This document shows positions 35,641 through 47,573 of a stretch of 64,000 nt of DNA, piece by piece. The notes under the pieces are model-generated. The model was not told where the DNA came from and did no database searches. It saw nothing but the letters and a program-made list of their open reading frames with translations. Position numbers and translations under genes: made by a program. The DNA comes from Epiperipatus broadwayi. Taxonomy: Eukaryota; Onychophora; Udeonychophora; Euonychophora; Peripatidae. Within the stretch, counting starts at the first letter, position 1. Every line of letters begins with the position of its first letter. The stretch lies in contig JAQFVV010000030.1 in the NCBI GenBank assembly GCA_028023455.1, forward strand, positions 1,382,501 to 1,446,500, in the 5' to 3' direction.

Positions 35641-36539
35641 ACAATGTTCACAAGTGTAATAATGATTGCAGAAAACATTCGTATATAGAAAGCCATAATC
35701 AAAAGATATCTTCAAAAAGCAGAAGACTTCAAAAACAGTGCAGACAAGCTAGCATTGGTTCCCATATTATAAAACATTACACCAGTTACAGAAATATGGA
35801 GTGTGCACTCACATTATGAAAGAATATTTTCATGACCATAATTCAGCTAAAAAGATATCCTGTAGTCAAACAAAGGCAGAAGCAAACGTGAAAAACTTTC
35901 TAGAACCAAAAAGTGTGCAAAATTTCAAAATTTTCTTCATTGCAACGAATGCCTCCAACCACAAAAATAGTAAATATTTCCCATTAACCATTAAAATGTT
36001 AAAAATAGGTTCCTGGACTTCGCTAAACAGGCAGGTAAAAATTTAGTAATCCACAATTTATCCAAAATGTCATTCTTTGATTTTGCAGATGCTGAATGAT
36101 TGAAAATTGTTCATCTGTGTCCACTCATTGATTTTCCTAACATTGGCTGTAGACTAATACAAAACTGATAATCTAATAAGTTATTTCAAGTGTGAATGAT
36201 TTCCAGAAATCTTAAAAAAAAATTTCAGTGAAGATTCAAAAAAAGGAATAATTTACTGAAGCATATCTTAATTTTTTTTTTTTTGCCAACCTTGATCCTG
36301 TACTTGTTCAACCTGCCAAAATTCATGAAATTGTTAATCTTAGCATCAGAGTGCTGCAGTGCAATAATTAAATTCATCAGAAAAGTGTTGCCACCGACAT
36401 TTTTTTCCCAGTTTGAATCTAGTCCTATAATGTGCTGGATAAAATTTTGTCAATTTCTACTGTAAATATAGATTTAAACTCAGACTTACAAGCACCCTTC
36501 AATGATCCACACTATCTCATACCACTGAAACGTGACTAC

Positions 36540-36602
36540 ACACATGTATACATATTTCGTGCTGAACCAGCACTCATCAGTTGGTCTAGATTATCATCTC
36601 CC
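36540..36602 (-). ncRNA. Hammerhead ribozyme, family B, stem I lost
   Basis: CTGATGA, a perfect stem II GTGCTG/CAGCAC, GAAA and the ATA cleavage triplet are intact (cut predicted 36547/36546). The 3-prime stem I strand is replaced by CATGTGTGT, so this unit is likely inactive alone. Confidence 0.65.
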
Positions 36603-36983
36603 ACCCATATATATAATCAGTGCTTAGTTAATATTAAGATAGCAAATCTTCATACTTTAATGGACTGGCTTCAATCTACTCCAACTCTTGTCATCCATAC
36701 CATTGAAATCTGACGATGGAAAGCTCAAATCCCAAGCTGATGCCAATATTATTGCCACACCCATGTTGATCTCAAGTCACTCTAACCCCTTATGTATAGG
36801 ATCTTATCTATTTTACATACATAGAAGAGGGATGGGCAGGATGCAGGCTTAATGTGTAAATATTTGAATTACAGGCACTCTTCATATACCTAGAGACTAA
36901 TTGTAAATATAGGGGATTTGAACTCAGACTTACAAGCACCCTTCAACAATTCACATAATCTCATACCACTGATACACAAGTAG

Positions 36984-37053
36984 AAAAGATAATCACCAAA
37001 ATACATATTTCGTGCTGAACCAGTACTCATCAGTTGGTCCAGATCATCATCTC
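36984..37053 (-). ncRNA. Hammerhead ribozyme, family B, near-intact
   Basis: CTGATGA, stem II GTACTG/CAGCAC (one mismatch), GAAA, and a minimal stem III with a T at the cleavage position (37000/36999). Inner stem I ACCAA/TTGGT is perfect; outer GATGATC/GATTATC has one mismatch. Confidence 0.7.
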
Positions 37054-37778
37054 TCACATGTAATGTGAATAGTTGAATGCTTGTAATTCTGAGTTCAAAT
37101 CCCTTATATTTACAATTAGGCTCCAGGTATATGAAAAGTGCCTGTACTTCAAATATTTAATTTCTACGGCGGCTTGCACATTTCTAAGAATTTCGAGTTA
37201 TCAAAATGCAAATCCTATCTATTGTCTTTCATCATTAAACTTCACTATAAAATAAAATTGGGCCAATATTTTCAGTGATTTGGGAAATAAATAGCTGAAG
37301 CATCAATAAAATCTTATGCTTTGTTTTAAGCATTCCAAATTCAAACACCCATATTGAAAGAGTTTTTCACCGATAAATGGATTGATCAGAGCACCTTAGA
37401 ATTAAGTCGAGCTAAAGATATAAATAATTGTGACTATAGCTGTAGTTTTTAAAATTTGCATAAAAATTGTTTTAATATTATCTATTTTATGAACATTTCC
37501 TGGCGTGACATTGCACTAAAAAATCCACAAAATTTGCCACAACTAAATCTCCCTTAAATTTGGCTAAAGCTTAATCATCTTAAACATGAGTGATTTTCTA
37601 ACAATTTTATTATTAGTAACATGATTAAAAGAAAATGTGCAATATTTTCTGCATAGAAGAATAAAATTCAATGCCTGACAAGGTTTAGAAATGATTAGTG
37701 GATTAAAATTGCAAAAGATGCAATCATTTGCTAATCATGATCACTTTAGATTTTTTTCTCATGCATTAAAATCAATTT

Positions 37779-38282
37779 AATATATAGGATATAGGAGTAC
37801 AGACTTTCACATGACCCACCACTCTCCACACTATCTCATAACACTGATACACTTTAACACATATATGTTGAAAAGATAAATAATCACCAATATACGTATT
37901 TCATACTAAACCAGCAATCATCAGTTGGTCCAGATTATCATCCCTACACATATATGCTATAAGTGCTCAGATATATATTAAGATAGCCAATACTCATACT
38001 TTAATGGACAGGCTTCAATCTCCTCCACACTCCAACTCTTCAACCATCCATCCAATTGAAAATCTGATGATGGAATGCTCAAAGGCCACACCGAGACCGA
38101 GATTCTTGTCACACCCATGTTGACCTAAAGTCAATCTGACCCCTCATGTACAGGACATAATCCATTTAATACATATACAAGGGATGGGCAGACATTTCTA
38201 CTATGTAATAATTGAAACACACAGGCTTATTATATACCTGTCTATATATGTAATATATAGGGTATAGGAACACAGACTTTAT
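37779..38282 (-). repeat. Family B monomer followed by start of a second unit
   Basis: The monomer start ATATATAGGATATAGG (37783) recurs as ATATATAGGGTATAGG at about 38256 with the same downstream CACAGACTTT. The unit length is therefore about 473 bp and the second unit is truncated after about 30 bp. This is the tandem layout expected for ribozyme-delimited multimers. One hammerhead inside. Confidence 0.7.
37879..37940 (-). ncRNA. Hammerhead ribozyme, family B
   Basis: CTGATGA, stem II TTGCTG/TAGTAT (weakened, T-T closing position), GAAA, ACGT loop, ATA cleavage triplet (37891/37890). Inner ACCAA/TTGGT and outer ATAATC/GATTAT stem I segments are fully paired. Confidence 0.65.
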
Positions 38283-38448
38283 AAACTTGAAAAATGCTAT
38301 TATAGCATTATTAAATCCATGATTACCTGGACAATTATATTTTGAATAATATACACACAGACTTCCATATACGTTATACATTTTCAGCATAAGCATTATA
38401 TACTGTACACAACTCTATATATGTATTTAAAAATGCATATAATATGCT

Positions 38449-38837
38449 TAATTCACTATTAAAATTTCTTTCCACTTCTCCTTATTTGCATTGATTAATT
38501 ACATATATAATATACCATATACTCCTTAATTAACACTTTACAATGTAATTTTAACTTATAATTTATTTCTTCTTGCTTACAGTTTCAACTGCCCTGCAGT
38601 CATCATCAGACCTACAATATTTAAACATACAATTAATACCTACACACATATATATACAAATATATATACATGCACACATATGTGTAGGTATTAATTGTAT
38701 ATGTTTAAATATTGTAGCTCTGATGACTGCAGGACAGTTGAAGCTATAAGCAAGCAGAAATAAATCATATGTTAAAATTGTATTATAAAGTGTTAATTAG
38801 GGAGTATATGGTATATTATATATATAATTCACTATTA
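38449..38837. repeat. Family C hairpin element
   Basis: 13-bp duplication TAATTCACTATTA (38449-38461 and 38825-38837). Next to the left duplication is a pyrimidine-rich unpaired end of about 40 bp (TTTCCACTTCTCCTTATTTG). The left arm about 38503-38660 is complementary to the right arm about 38675-38824. Both arms carry a CTGATGA...GAAAC-like hairpin, complete on the minus strand (CTGATGATGACTG, CAGGG, CAGTTGAAAC) and shortened on the plus strand. The centre is a TA/CA-rich microsatellite. Confidence 0.8.
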
Positions 38838-40841
38838 TTAGAAATTTTTTTATTCATGACAGACTGAAATCAACCATTGCAGGAGGGGCTACTGTAAGTT
38901 ATAAATGTATTTATCAATATATATTTTGATGTCATACTGAGTATATATATATATATATATATTGTAACAGTATGAAAATGGTATAATCCCACAATCAGGC
39001 AACAATTGTAACGGTACCAAAAATAGCAAATTAATAAAAGAATCTGAGGTTACAATGTTCCACAATTGAGTAACCATTAATAACAGTACATCATACTAGG
39101 GCTGAATTATGAGATGGAAAACCATCACCATCCCCAAATAAACAAAATATAAAATTAAATATAAAAGGAATGAGCATAAGAGATCAGCACAGAACTATAA
39201 GTTCACCAGCATTACACAAAAGTAATAATCATCCATCTTCATGAATGATCAACAATAAAAATAAATCAAGTCAATCCGGTGACTGGATTTGAAATGGGTC
39301 CACTATAGACCAGGTGAATTATTTAGCTACTACCAAACCTACGGCAGGAATACAAACAATTTTCTGGATGCAGATACTTAGATGCTACTTCATCAAAATA
39401 CAATAAGTCAAATAATGCTGAGATGCTAAAAATATCCTGACCAACATTAATGCTCTGGCCACTTAGTACTATTAATGTACTGGCCAACTATAAACTAAAT
39501 TTGTATAGAAATAATAAAATGAAATGTAGTACGTGGACTTTAAAGAATACCCCTTTTGTGCCAACCTGGATGTCCATAACACTACATATAAACCCCTACT
39601 CCAAATAAGTTATGCACAAATCTAGTTCAGGAAGCAAGAACTCTATAAACCATTAATGAGAGCAAGAGATAAATAAATAAAGCAGCTTATTATAAATCAT
39701 TTCAAATAATTCCTACCTTTACCCTATTACAAGTAAAGTTTTATTGGGATTATTTAAAAAATCCTAGAACATTAAGCTGTCATGAAATAGTCACAAACAC
39801 TGCAATTTATGAAGCAGGAATTGTCCTTCTGTTCAGTTATAATTTCCCGTTTTTCCCATTGAGTTTTCTTCTTGGAAGCTTCTACATATGAACATGGTTA
39901 ATGTCCTTTTCTGGTGCAGTATTTCATTTCCAGATTAATAGCAAAATTTTATCCATTTCCTTTTAATAAATCTCCCATGTGAGGTCAATAGTCAGACCTC
40001 ATGCTCTTGGTTGAAGAAAAGGTTGCAATTACTAACAGGGTAACTTCTCTACATTTTTATATCAGTGAAGGCAGGTTACATGGAGGAAGATGTCTAGCTT
40101 TTAGCTGAATTTAGCACATGGATTTCATTGAAGAAACCATTTTTATGACTAAACTTATAGTATGCTAAACGCTTGATTAAAACTGCTATTCTATGCAAAA
40201 GCTTGGTTGATTTCTGCTTTTCTTCTTTATCGGCTAGATTATGACTTGACTACTCTCTAATTCTTGCCATTTCTTTCTAATTAAAAAAAAAATTCTTGCA
40301 AATAATCAGTTAATTACACTGATTTTCTATAATAAAGAGACAAAGAGAAAAGAAAAACAATTTTAATTAAAAGTAAAATTTACCAAAAGTACTAAAATTT
40401 TTTTCTTTTTAAAAATACTATTAAAAATAAAACATGTCTTTTAAGATTAAAGTTATTTATTATATAATTTAAAAAAGAAAGTTATTTTTCTCTTAGTACA
40501 TTTTCATAGTTTAAATTAAAACTACTCATTAATTATAATTACTGGAGAATTAAAAAATTTTAAATTCTTTTATAGTTTTCTCTCTATTCTACAATCATTT
40601 ATAACTCCATATTATCACTTTGGGACTTAAAATATTTAGTTAATTGAAAGCCCATTATCATAAAAAAATATCCATAGAAAAAGTAAATATTTTCCCTATT
40701 AATTAAATAACTCTAAACTAAATCTGAGGAACATGCTGCTAACTATTTAATTACTTTTAATGTAGTCATGTAGCCAACTGGTTATATTTATATAGATATT
40801 CAAATGTATGTGTATATGGAAATAAGATATGTATTGTAGTC
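38838..40841. other. Intergenic stretch with TA microsatellite
   Basis: AT dinucleotide run at 38943-38962. Otherwise no gene or element recognised. Confidence 0.45.
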
Positions 40842-41280
40842 ATGCATGTATCATCATCATTAACCATTATCAATCCACTGCAGGATGAAGATCTCTCCAA
40901 GTTCAATCCATCTTTTCCTATCTTTAGCTTCTCTTCTCCACATCACACCTGCACACTTTTTTATTTCATCCATCCATCTCACATGTGGTCTCTTTCTGGG
41001 TCTTTTACAATCTCTTGGAATCCAGTTTAAAATTTCAATTGTCCATCTATTATCATCTCTTCTAGCAATATGTCCAGCCCAATTCCACTTCAGTCTTTTA
41101 ATTTTTTCAATGAGTCAGTAACACCTGTTTGTTCTCTTGCCCATACATTGCGTTTTCGATCTCTTCTTCTTACTCCCAACATGCAGCTCTCCATACTTTT
41201 TTGAGTGGTTTGAAGTCTCTATTACTCTTCTATTAAGTGTCCAAGTCTCAGATCCATAAGTAAGAACTGGTAAAACACAT
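40842..41280 (-). pseudogene. 5-prime-truncated LINE tail (IPRDCKRP family)
   Basis: The minus strand encodes the region from the conserved LTYGSETWTLNR-like segment through RRDDNRWTIEILNWIPRD to AGVMW and LQWIDNG, ending in ATGATGATGATA. About 430 bp retained, with few lesions compared with the 45-kb copy, so one of the younger copies. Confidence 0.8.
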
Positions 41281-42257
41281 TTTGTATATTATTTAAATTT
41301 CATAGGTTGTAAAAGTTAAGCAAAAGATGAAGTTTATTTTTTCTTTTGTGATTATCATCTAAAATAACTATTGAATAAAAAAAATGTTAACAATTTTAAT
41401 TATTTATCAGTGACTAACTTTTAATAGTTTATACATGTGAAAAGTACATTTTTAGTGTTAATATAAAACTACAATTATGTTTTTGTCAAGTTTATTAGCA
41501 AACTTCAATTTCTAGTGAAAATCTTATTTAATGCAAAACATATTACAAAATAAAATAATTTTTTTTAATGTTAAAATATTCTTGTTTTATTTAATAGTTT
41601 CCAATTTAAAATGTCAAAGATAGTAATTATCATATATTATAATTTTAAACAATTAAGATTATTTAATTTTTAGTTTCATTTCAAACCTAGAAAGTTTCGT
41701 TCATGACCAAATAATATACAAAACTTATATTTCAAATTTTATTATAATAAAATTGTTTATAAAATAATATAGCAAAAATATATTTTCATTCTCAAAAAAA
41801 ATGTAATTAAAAAAAAAAACTTACATATCAAATAAAATTATCATTAAATTTACATTTTATAAAAATTAATTTGAAATTCATTTTTGTTAATATGCTAATA
41901 AACATTTTTTTTTAAAGAAATAACTTTTTTCAATAATTTCAAAATAATATTTACTGATTAACTATCAATTTATTACTCCATAAACATTTTAAAATTTTGA
42001 TTAAAAAAAGACATTTGTAAAAAAAAAAAAAACCACATACATAACTTACTACCATTGGTAAATCTAGTTTGTTACCTCAAAGAATCTTTTTGAAATTTAA
42101 AATATACATATATATATATTTATCTATTAGCTATGTTTGTATTTAAACAATTTATTCAGTAAACATTTAAAAATGCTAATTAAAAAAATAAGCCGTTAAT
42201 TTATTACCATCAATTTGTAATTAATAAATTTGTTTTGTTATAGGCATAACTTATATA
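41281..42257. other. Very AT-rich spacer
   Basis: A- and T-runs only. Nothing recognised. Confidence 0.5.
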
Positions 42258-42402
42258 TTGATAAATATTATTAAATGGGGAGACGAGCAATCTTTCATTA
42301 TATTTATATTTCAGGCAGAACCTATCTTCCCCAGGTATACTAAAAACTTGATCATCCATAAACACAATAGCAAAGTTTATATAAAGATGTTTCACTACCT
42401 AT
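42258..42402 (-). CDS. Possible second exon of the 43.9-kb gene
   Basis: A minus-strand open frame containing VFMDDQVFSIPGEDRFCLKY is preceded by an acceptor-like AAATTAATAGGTAG. With the second AG as acceptor it stays in frame with the phase-1 donor at 43872. Less AT-rich than the flanks. No domain recognised, and the donor or stop structure is unclear. Weak proposal. Confidence 0.22.
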
Positions 42403-42788
42403 TAATTTTAAAATATGGAAACACATGAACATAATTAACCAGTTTCACATTAGCAAATCCTTTGCGAAGTAAAAATAATTTCTCATTTACAACCTCATAA
42501 ACAATAATATATTCATAATTACTAATTACATGCAAAGAAACCTTGCATAATCATTGGTACGAGTTAAATATTAATGTTATTCAATATGTCTATTATTCTT
42601 GTTAGACTTGAACAACTGTATTTCATTAGAATAGCATATTATAAAATTGGTTTAGATATATTTTTGAATGGTATTTACAAAACTCAGTAAAATAAAGAAT
42701 GCAAACCAACTACTAATGTAAAGTTGTAATTAATATTTTAGTATGGTTAATCAAGCAGCATTTCTGATTAAGATAGGTTCTATCTGAA

Positions 42789-43312
42789 ACATAGATTAGG
42801 GTTTATATCAAAACAGACTTTTTAGAAAACCGGTTTTCGAATTTTAACTTTTCCATAAAACCAGTTTTGAATTTTTCCGAATTAAAAACAAGAAATACTT
42901 ATAACTTAAAATAGAATTTTTTTTTATTATAATTCAAAAATACAAAAAAGAATAGATAAAGTACATATATGTGCATGCATAAAATTATTAAAATAAAACG
43001 TTAACACATTTAAGTAATTATACATTAATACTCTTAAAAATTACAGAAGTCAAAAAATGTTTAACATTCAACTGTTTAATATGTAAATTATTAATTTATT
43101 TCTTATTCTGTTTAATAAAATGACTTCAAAAAACAAAGAACGTCAATAGATTTACTACTTAGTCCTGTCCTTACATTTTAATCTTTTTAGAAAATTAATG
43201 TGTTATGTATACATTTAAAAATGATCTTTTTTTTATAGAAAAACTGGTTTTCGAATTCCAAAATTTTCTTTAAAAAACCGGTTTTTAGAAACTGACTAAC
43301 CCTAATAGAGAT
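42789..43312. mobile_element. hAT-like MITE
   Basis: Terminal inverted repeats: TAGGGTTTATATC...AACCGGTTTT at the left (42797) and AACCGGTTTTTAG...ACTAACCCTA at the right (ending 43304). Internal AACCGGTT / AACCAGTT repeats lie near both ends, and there is no open frame. The 8-bp flanks ACATAGAT and ATAGAGAT agree at 6 of 8 positions, compatible with an old hAT target duplication. Length about 508 bp. Confidence 0.65.
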
Positions 43313-43871
43313 TGATGTTTTATTTTACAATGATGATATTTATGCCTATGAATATTACCATTAATTTATATAATAGAGAATCATTCTTAGATTTAAATCT
43401 TTTAAAATGTTATCACAATTGTCATAAATCAGTATGCATTATCACTTATTTTTGGAAATTGAGATTACATATTTGTAAAAGTAATCTACATTATGTTCTA
43501 TGAAGTGTTGGTGGGTAAAATATTTAACAAGTACTAAAAATAAATATTGCTCACCTTATTGTAAATGTTTTAAAAACGTTACTTTTGGGTGTTTTAACAG
43601 TGCTCAAAGAAAATGTCTATTTTCCAATCAGTATTAAGTTGTGCTTCTTTTAAAAAAACAAAAAAGTTAATGCTTATTGAATAAATCTTTTTAAACTTGT
43701 ACGTTTAAAAATTCTGCTTTACGAAGTAATTGTTTGTTTACCAAGTAAAAGTTGTTTTTTTTAATAAATTTATATTTATGATTTTGATATTTTAAAATAT
43801 TTGTTAAATAATTAATGTTGAAATAAAATCCTTGTTTTTATTTTACCTTCAAGGAGTAAGTTACAACTTAC

Positions 43872-43953
43872 GTTTCGCAAACAAATGAACATCAATATCA
43901 AAAGAATTACCAGGCTGAGCGCGCTTCCGCGAAGCTTTAGTTCCCATATTCAT
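43872..43953 (-). CDS. Candidate first coding exon with perfect splice donor
   Basis: ATG at 43953 opens a 27-codon frame starting MNMGTKASRKRAQPG and continuing SFDIDVHLFAK. It then meets C followed by the perfect donor GTAAGT (43871-43866). Unspliced, it stops four codons later. It has high CpG and GC content (GCGCGCTTCCGCGAAG on the plus strand) in an otherwise AT-only area. The basic N-terminus has no signal peptide. The upstream 250 bp would be the 5-prime UTR or promoter. The downstream intron would contain the MITE at 42.8-43.3 kb. Family not recognised. Confidence 0.45.
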
Positions 43954-44219
43954 AGACCGTCTTGGGAGTGTTGGCTTGAGTTGTGATTTTAAACGACTGG
44001 ATAGTAATTTATGCAAATTTATTCAACGTCTTCATATAGTTCATTTTCTAGAGATGGAAAAGCACGATTCTTTCTGGTTTATTGCATTGTTGTCATTTGC
44101 AATAAAGCACACTTCTTTTATTTTGCGCTTAGTATCGTTGAGCTCTGTGCAGTGCCCTTGCTACTGTGGGTTAAGTAATTATCATTTTAAAACTATTTTG
44201 AGAAAAAAAAATTTGTAAT

Positions 44220-45170
44220 GTTTTAATACAACAGTAATATATCTACCTTCCGTGGTCTATATTTGAATCTGAACCAAGTAATTAGGATTTTTCTTTCACA
44301 TAAATGGTTAGTCAATACATCTAAATGTAAGAATCTATTTATTCTTTGTTAACAGATAAAGAAGGAAATGTTCAAAGAAGTTTTTACCTTGCAATATTTT
44401 TTTTTTTTACCTCCCAACTTGTTTTACTGTAGTTATAATTCCCATTGTTGTTTTTTTAAATTTGGTGTTTTTGCTGTTTCATGATTAAATTATTCGGTAC
44501 CAATTATTCAATAAGAAAATGAATAAAGTTGTTATTTCAAATGCGTAACATTAACCGTCAAATTCAGAACTTGAATCGTCATGGTTTGAATATTGGTATG
44601 AAGCTTCATTTCTACATTTAAATAAAAAAAAAATACTTTTTTTTTTTAAAATTCATGCATATACATTTATTCAAAGTTCACAGATGTCACTAATTCTACC
44701 ACTTCCTTTATTTTGCTGTATTTTATATAATTACAAATTTGCATCCCTAAAAAGTGTTTAAAGTAATGGGTGCAAATTTGTATTTATTTATAGTTGTTTG
44801 TTTACAAAATAGGAAAGATGACAGATATTAAATAGAAATCATACTAAACTCATAAGATAGTTAGTTTGTAAGAAACCATATTTAAATGTTTAATAAATAT
44901 TGAATGTTAATTTAAAAAACAACAACTTCTATTTAATTGAGTTAATAAGTTTTTATTTCTTTATATATTCTAAGTGAAGAAATCTCTAATAAAATATATT
45001 AATGTAAATTACAATGAGCTTGAGAGTAATTTTATCATCTGTAGTGATTGTATAGAGAGTGTATATGTAAAAAGAATAATTACATTTATATATCTTCATA
45101 GTAGAGAATATCATCCAAAATGGTAATTTATTAAATAGTCAATTTCATTTTACAAAGTTGATATGTCATC
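44220..45170. other. AT-rich spacer
   Basis: Nothing recognised. Confidence 0.45.
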
Positions 45171-46450
45171 ACGATCAATTTAAATTATTATCAATTCAAT
45201 GCAGGAAGGTTTCTAAGTTTAAACTTCACATCATGCCATCAAACTTCTGTATCTCACAATATATTTCATATATGGTCTCCTAAGTCTTATTATCTTCCGA
45301 GATTAAGTTTAGAATTTCATTTATAGCATGTCCAGCCCAACTCGCCGTTTATTCTCCCTCACTTGGTTAATCCCAACATATATACCTCCGTACTTCCTTA
45401 TGTGGTATGCAGTCAATTATGTATCCAAGTCCAGATTCATAAGCACTAGTATAACATTTATTTAAAAACTTTTTTCATGTATGTAAACATATTTTCATTA
45501 ATATTATTTCTATCGTCCATTACTTCCATCTACAATAATAATCTGACAAAGATATTGAAGTTACCAATTTCTTCTAATTCATGATTATTTATATTTAATT
45601 AATTATGCGCATAATGGTTTCTTTTTTGTTTTTATCATAAAGCTGAGTGCACTTTGAATGACAAGCACCATATAAAAGTGAAGGGAAAATTAATATAACT
45701 ATTAATATTTATTTATTTCCCTTCTTTGATAAGCTATTGGACATTATTTCGTATAAAAAAAAAAAAAATATTTAATTTTATTTCTATTTTCGTGATTTCA
45801 TTTGATAACTTCTCTAACATTTGAAATATTATACGTCAAAACATTATTTGCAAATTCTAGATTATTTAAATAATCTTCATTTATTTTTATTTCCTTTGCT
45901 TTCCATTTTTTTGCTTTTCAATTTTATTAAAGTTAAATTTTAGTCTTATCATATAGTTAAATTGCTATTATATTTTAAAAAAATATTCTTTGAAACTTGA
46001 TATCGTATTCATCCTTCATCCAAAACTTTAATTATATCTGCAATAGAGAAATACCTTTTCATAAGCTACAATGCAAAATAATAACTTGTGATTAGTGATC
46101 ACTTTTAGAATTTCTCCTAGTGTTTGGGGTGTGAATCTACAATAATATTGCCACTTTTAAATTTTTGTTGGCTTGAGAAGACAATTTCTAATTTTCTTTT
46201 ACACGATCCTTAAATCAATATTATATAATAGCAATCTATTATTTTACACTTTCTTTCAACATCTTTGGTTATATATTTCATGATGACAAATAATATAACC
46301 TTATGGATGGTCTTACATTGACTAATTACAGTTTGACCATAGCTTTCTTCTATATAATTTTCAAATTAAAAATTAAGATATTTCTATTACCAGAGATAAT
46401 ACCAAAAGTTCTTGGTGAAACAAATATTCTTTTATGACGCATATTTACTT
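45171..46450 (-). pseudogene. Highly eroded LINE copy (IPRDCKRP family)
   Basis: The minus strand retains, in order, nucleotide matches to the 31.4-33.9 kb copy: an RT-region block near 46090-46250 (TGATCACTTTTAGAATTTCT), the YxxL-region block near 45500-45560, and the C-terminal block 45180-45440. No open frame survives. Older than the other copies. Confidence 0.6.
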
Positions 46451-47573
46451 ATTAAAGGCATTCAACTTTATCATTAAAATCAATATATATATATATACAC
46501 AAAACACTTAAAAATTACAAAACAGTTTTAAATATCTCTTAGAATAAAGATCTCTCCAGCAGCTCTCCCACGAGAAAGAGAAAACACTCACTAGATTTGC
46601 CATATGGTGAGTTTTAATGATTTTTTTTAAAATGTTTTATCTTCCAGATAGAAAAAACTAGATAGAAATTTACTAACCAATAAATGGTATCATTGAATAA
46701 CTTGATAAATTGGTTATGAGCTGGCTATCTGAAAGAAAATCCTAAACTTAGTAGCATCCTAAAAGTTTTTTCATGCATTTATTTACTTGATCAACATTCA
46801 ACCCACAGGACTGTCAGCATAGCAGAAATATGGGCTATCAACTACATTGGAGGCCCTTCAAACACATGTATAATTGTACATTAACGAGATTTTGCCAAAT
46901 CCACAGCAATCATATACCCCAATATAGGCATATAAAATTCCCTGACCAATATTCATGGATGATATAACTTGATAACTATTTTTTCAGTTTACTCTCGGTT
47001 TAAGAACATCATTTAAAAAATAAATCGCTATATTCACCAACATATCTCTATATGGGCTTTGAGCACTAGGTATTGTGATAACTTATCTTATTTGTGAACT
47101 GTCTCAACTCCCGAGTGGTGCTGAAATTTTTTTAGTTAAAAATCCTCAAATAAACTCCAGAATTTTTTTTTGACAACTCACCACTTATCTGTAGTTAGCT
47201 GTAGGGAAGTACTATACTAAAAAATTTGGCAAACCTGAACCTGTCAAGTATATGTACTCCCTCAGATTCTTTCAATATTCGTGGAGACGCCGTTCAATAA
47301 TTGATCAATATCTAGTTAATCTTATCTGTAGATTAAAACAGATGGAAAACTAGTAAATCCTTGCATTCTCCTAGAGATCTTTGTCAGCAAAATATTTAAA
47401 GGCTCCTTTTATTTTACATATTTAACCCACTCTCCAAAAATCACTACTTACAATTATACATGCAATTTTAAAATATATCTTTTGACAAGTAAGTAAATGC
47501 TATTTAATTGTATTTATGTGTTTAAATCTAAAGAAAAAATGTTTGCTACATATAATTATGCGTATATAAAAGT
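46451..47573. other. 3-prime flank of the zinc-finger gene
   Basis: No other gene recognised. On the minus strand an AATAAA lies at 47413-47408, about 160 bp past the stop codon, and is a plausible polyadenylation signal. Confidence 0.4.

Larger units (their letters stand above)
36452..37167 (-). repeat. Family B element, tandem dimer with inverted end
   Basis: Inserted in the hAT remnant with a 9-bp duplication AATTTCTAC (36452-36460 and 37159-37167). It contains two direct copies of the monomer start (GTAAATATAG...ACTCAGACTTACAAGCACCC) at about 36464 and 36900. Each is followed by a minus-strand hammerhead, and the predicted cleavage sites are 453 bp apart. The last 100 bp (about 37055-37158) is an inverted copy of the monomer start, so the terminal palindrome is present here too. 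Confidence 0.8.
35650..37570 (+). pseudogene. hAT-superfamily transposase remnant, split by a family B element
   Basis: Plus-strand pieces: a BED-finger-like end HNQKISSKSRR near 35695, then an open frame 35801-36046 with KAEANVKNFLEPKSVQNF and FFIATNASNHKNSKYFPL. The latter is the ATDASN...K-x-FP signature of a common hAT-like transposase group. After the insertion (36461-37158), the C-terminal dimerisation motif appears as IPNSNTHIERVF at about 37335-37370, matching the S-N-x-x-x-ERVFS hallmark. Stops and frameshifts occur throughout. Order and spacing agree with one decayed copy. No terminal inverted repeats identified. Confidence 0.75.

Noticed and set aside
38943-38962. TA and CA microsatellites as functional elements
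   Set aside because: Short simple repeats are scattered through the window and show no special context.
42820-43304. Telomere-like repeats (CCCTAA at 43299)
   Set aside because: A single CCCTA belonging to the terminal inverted repeat of a MITE, not a tandem array.
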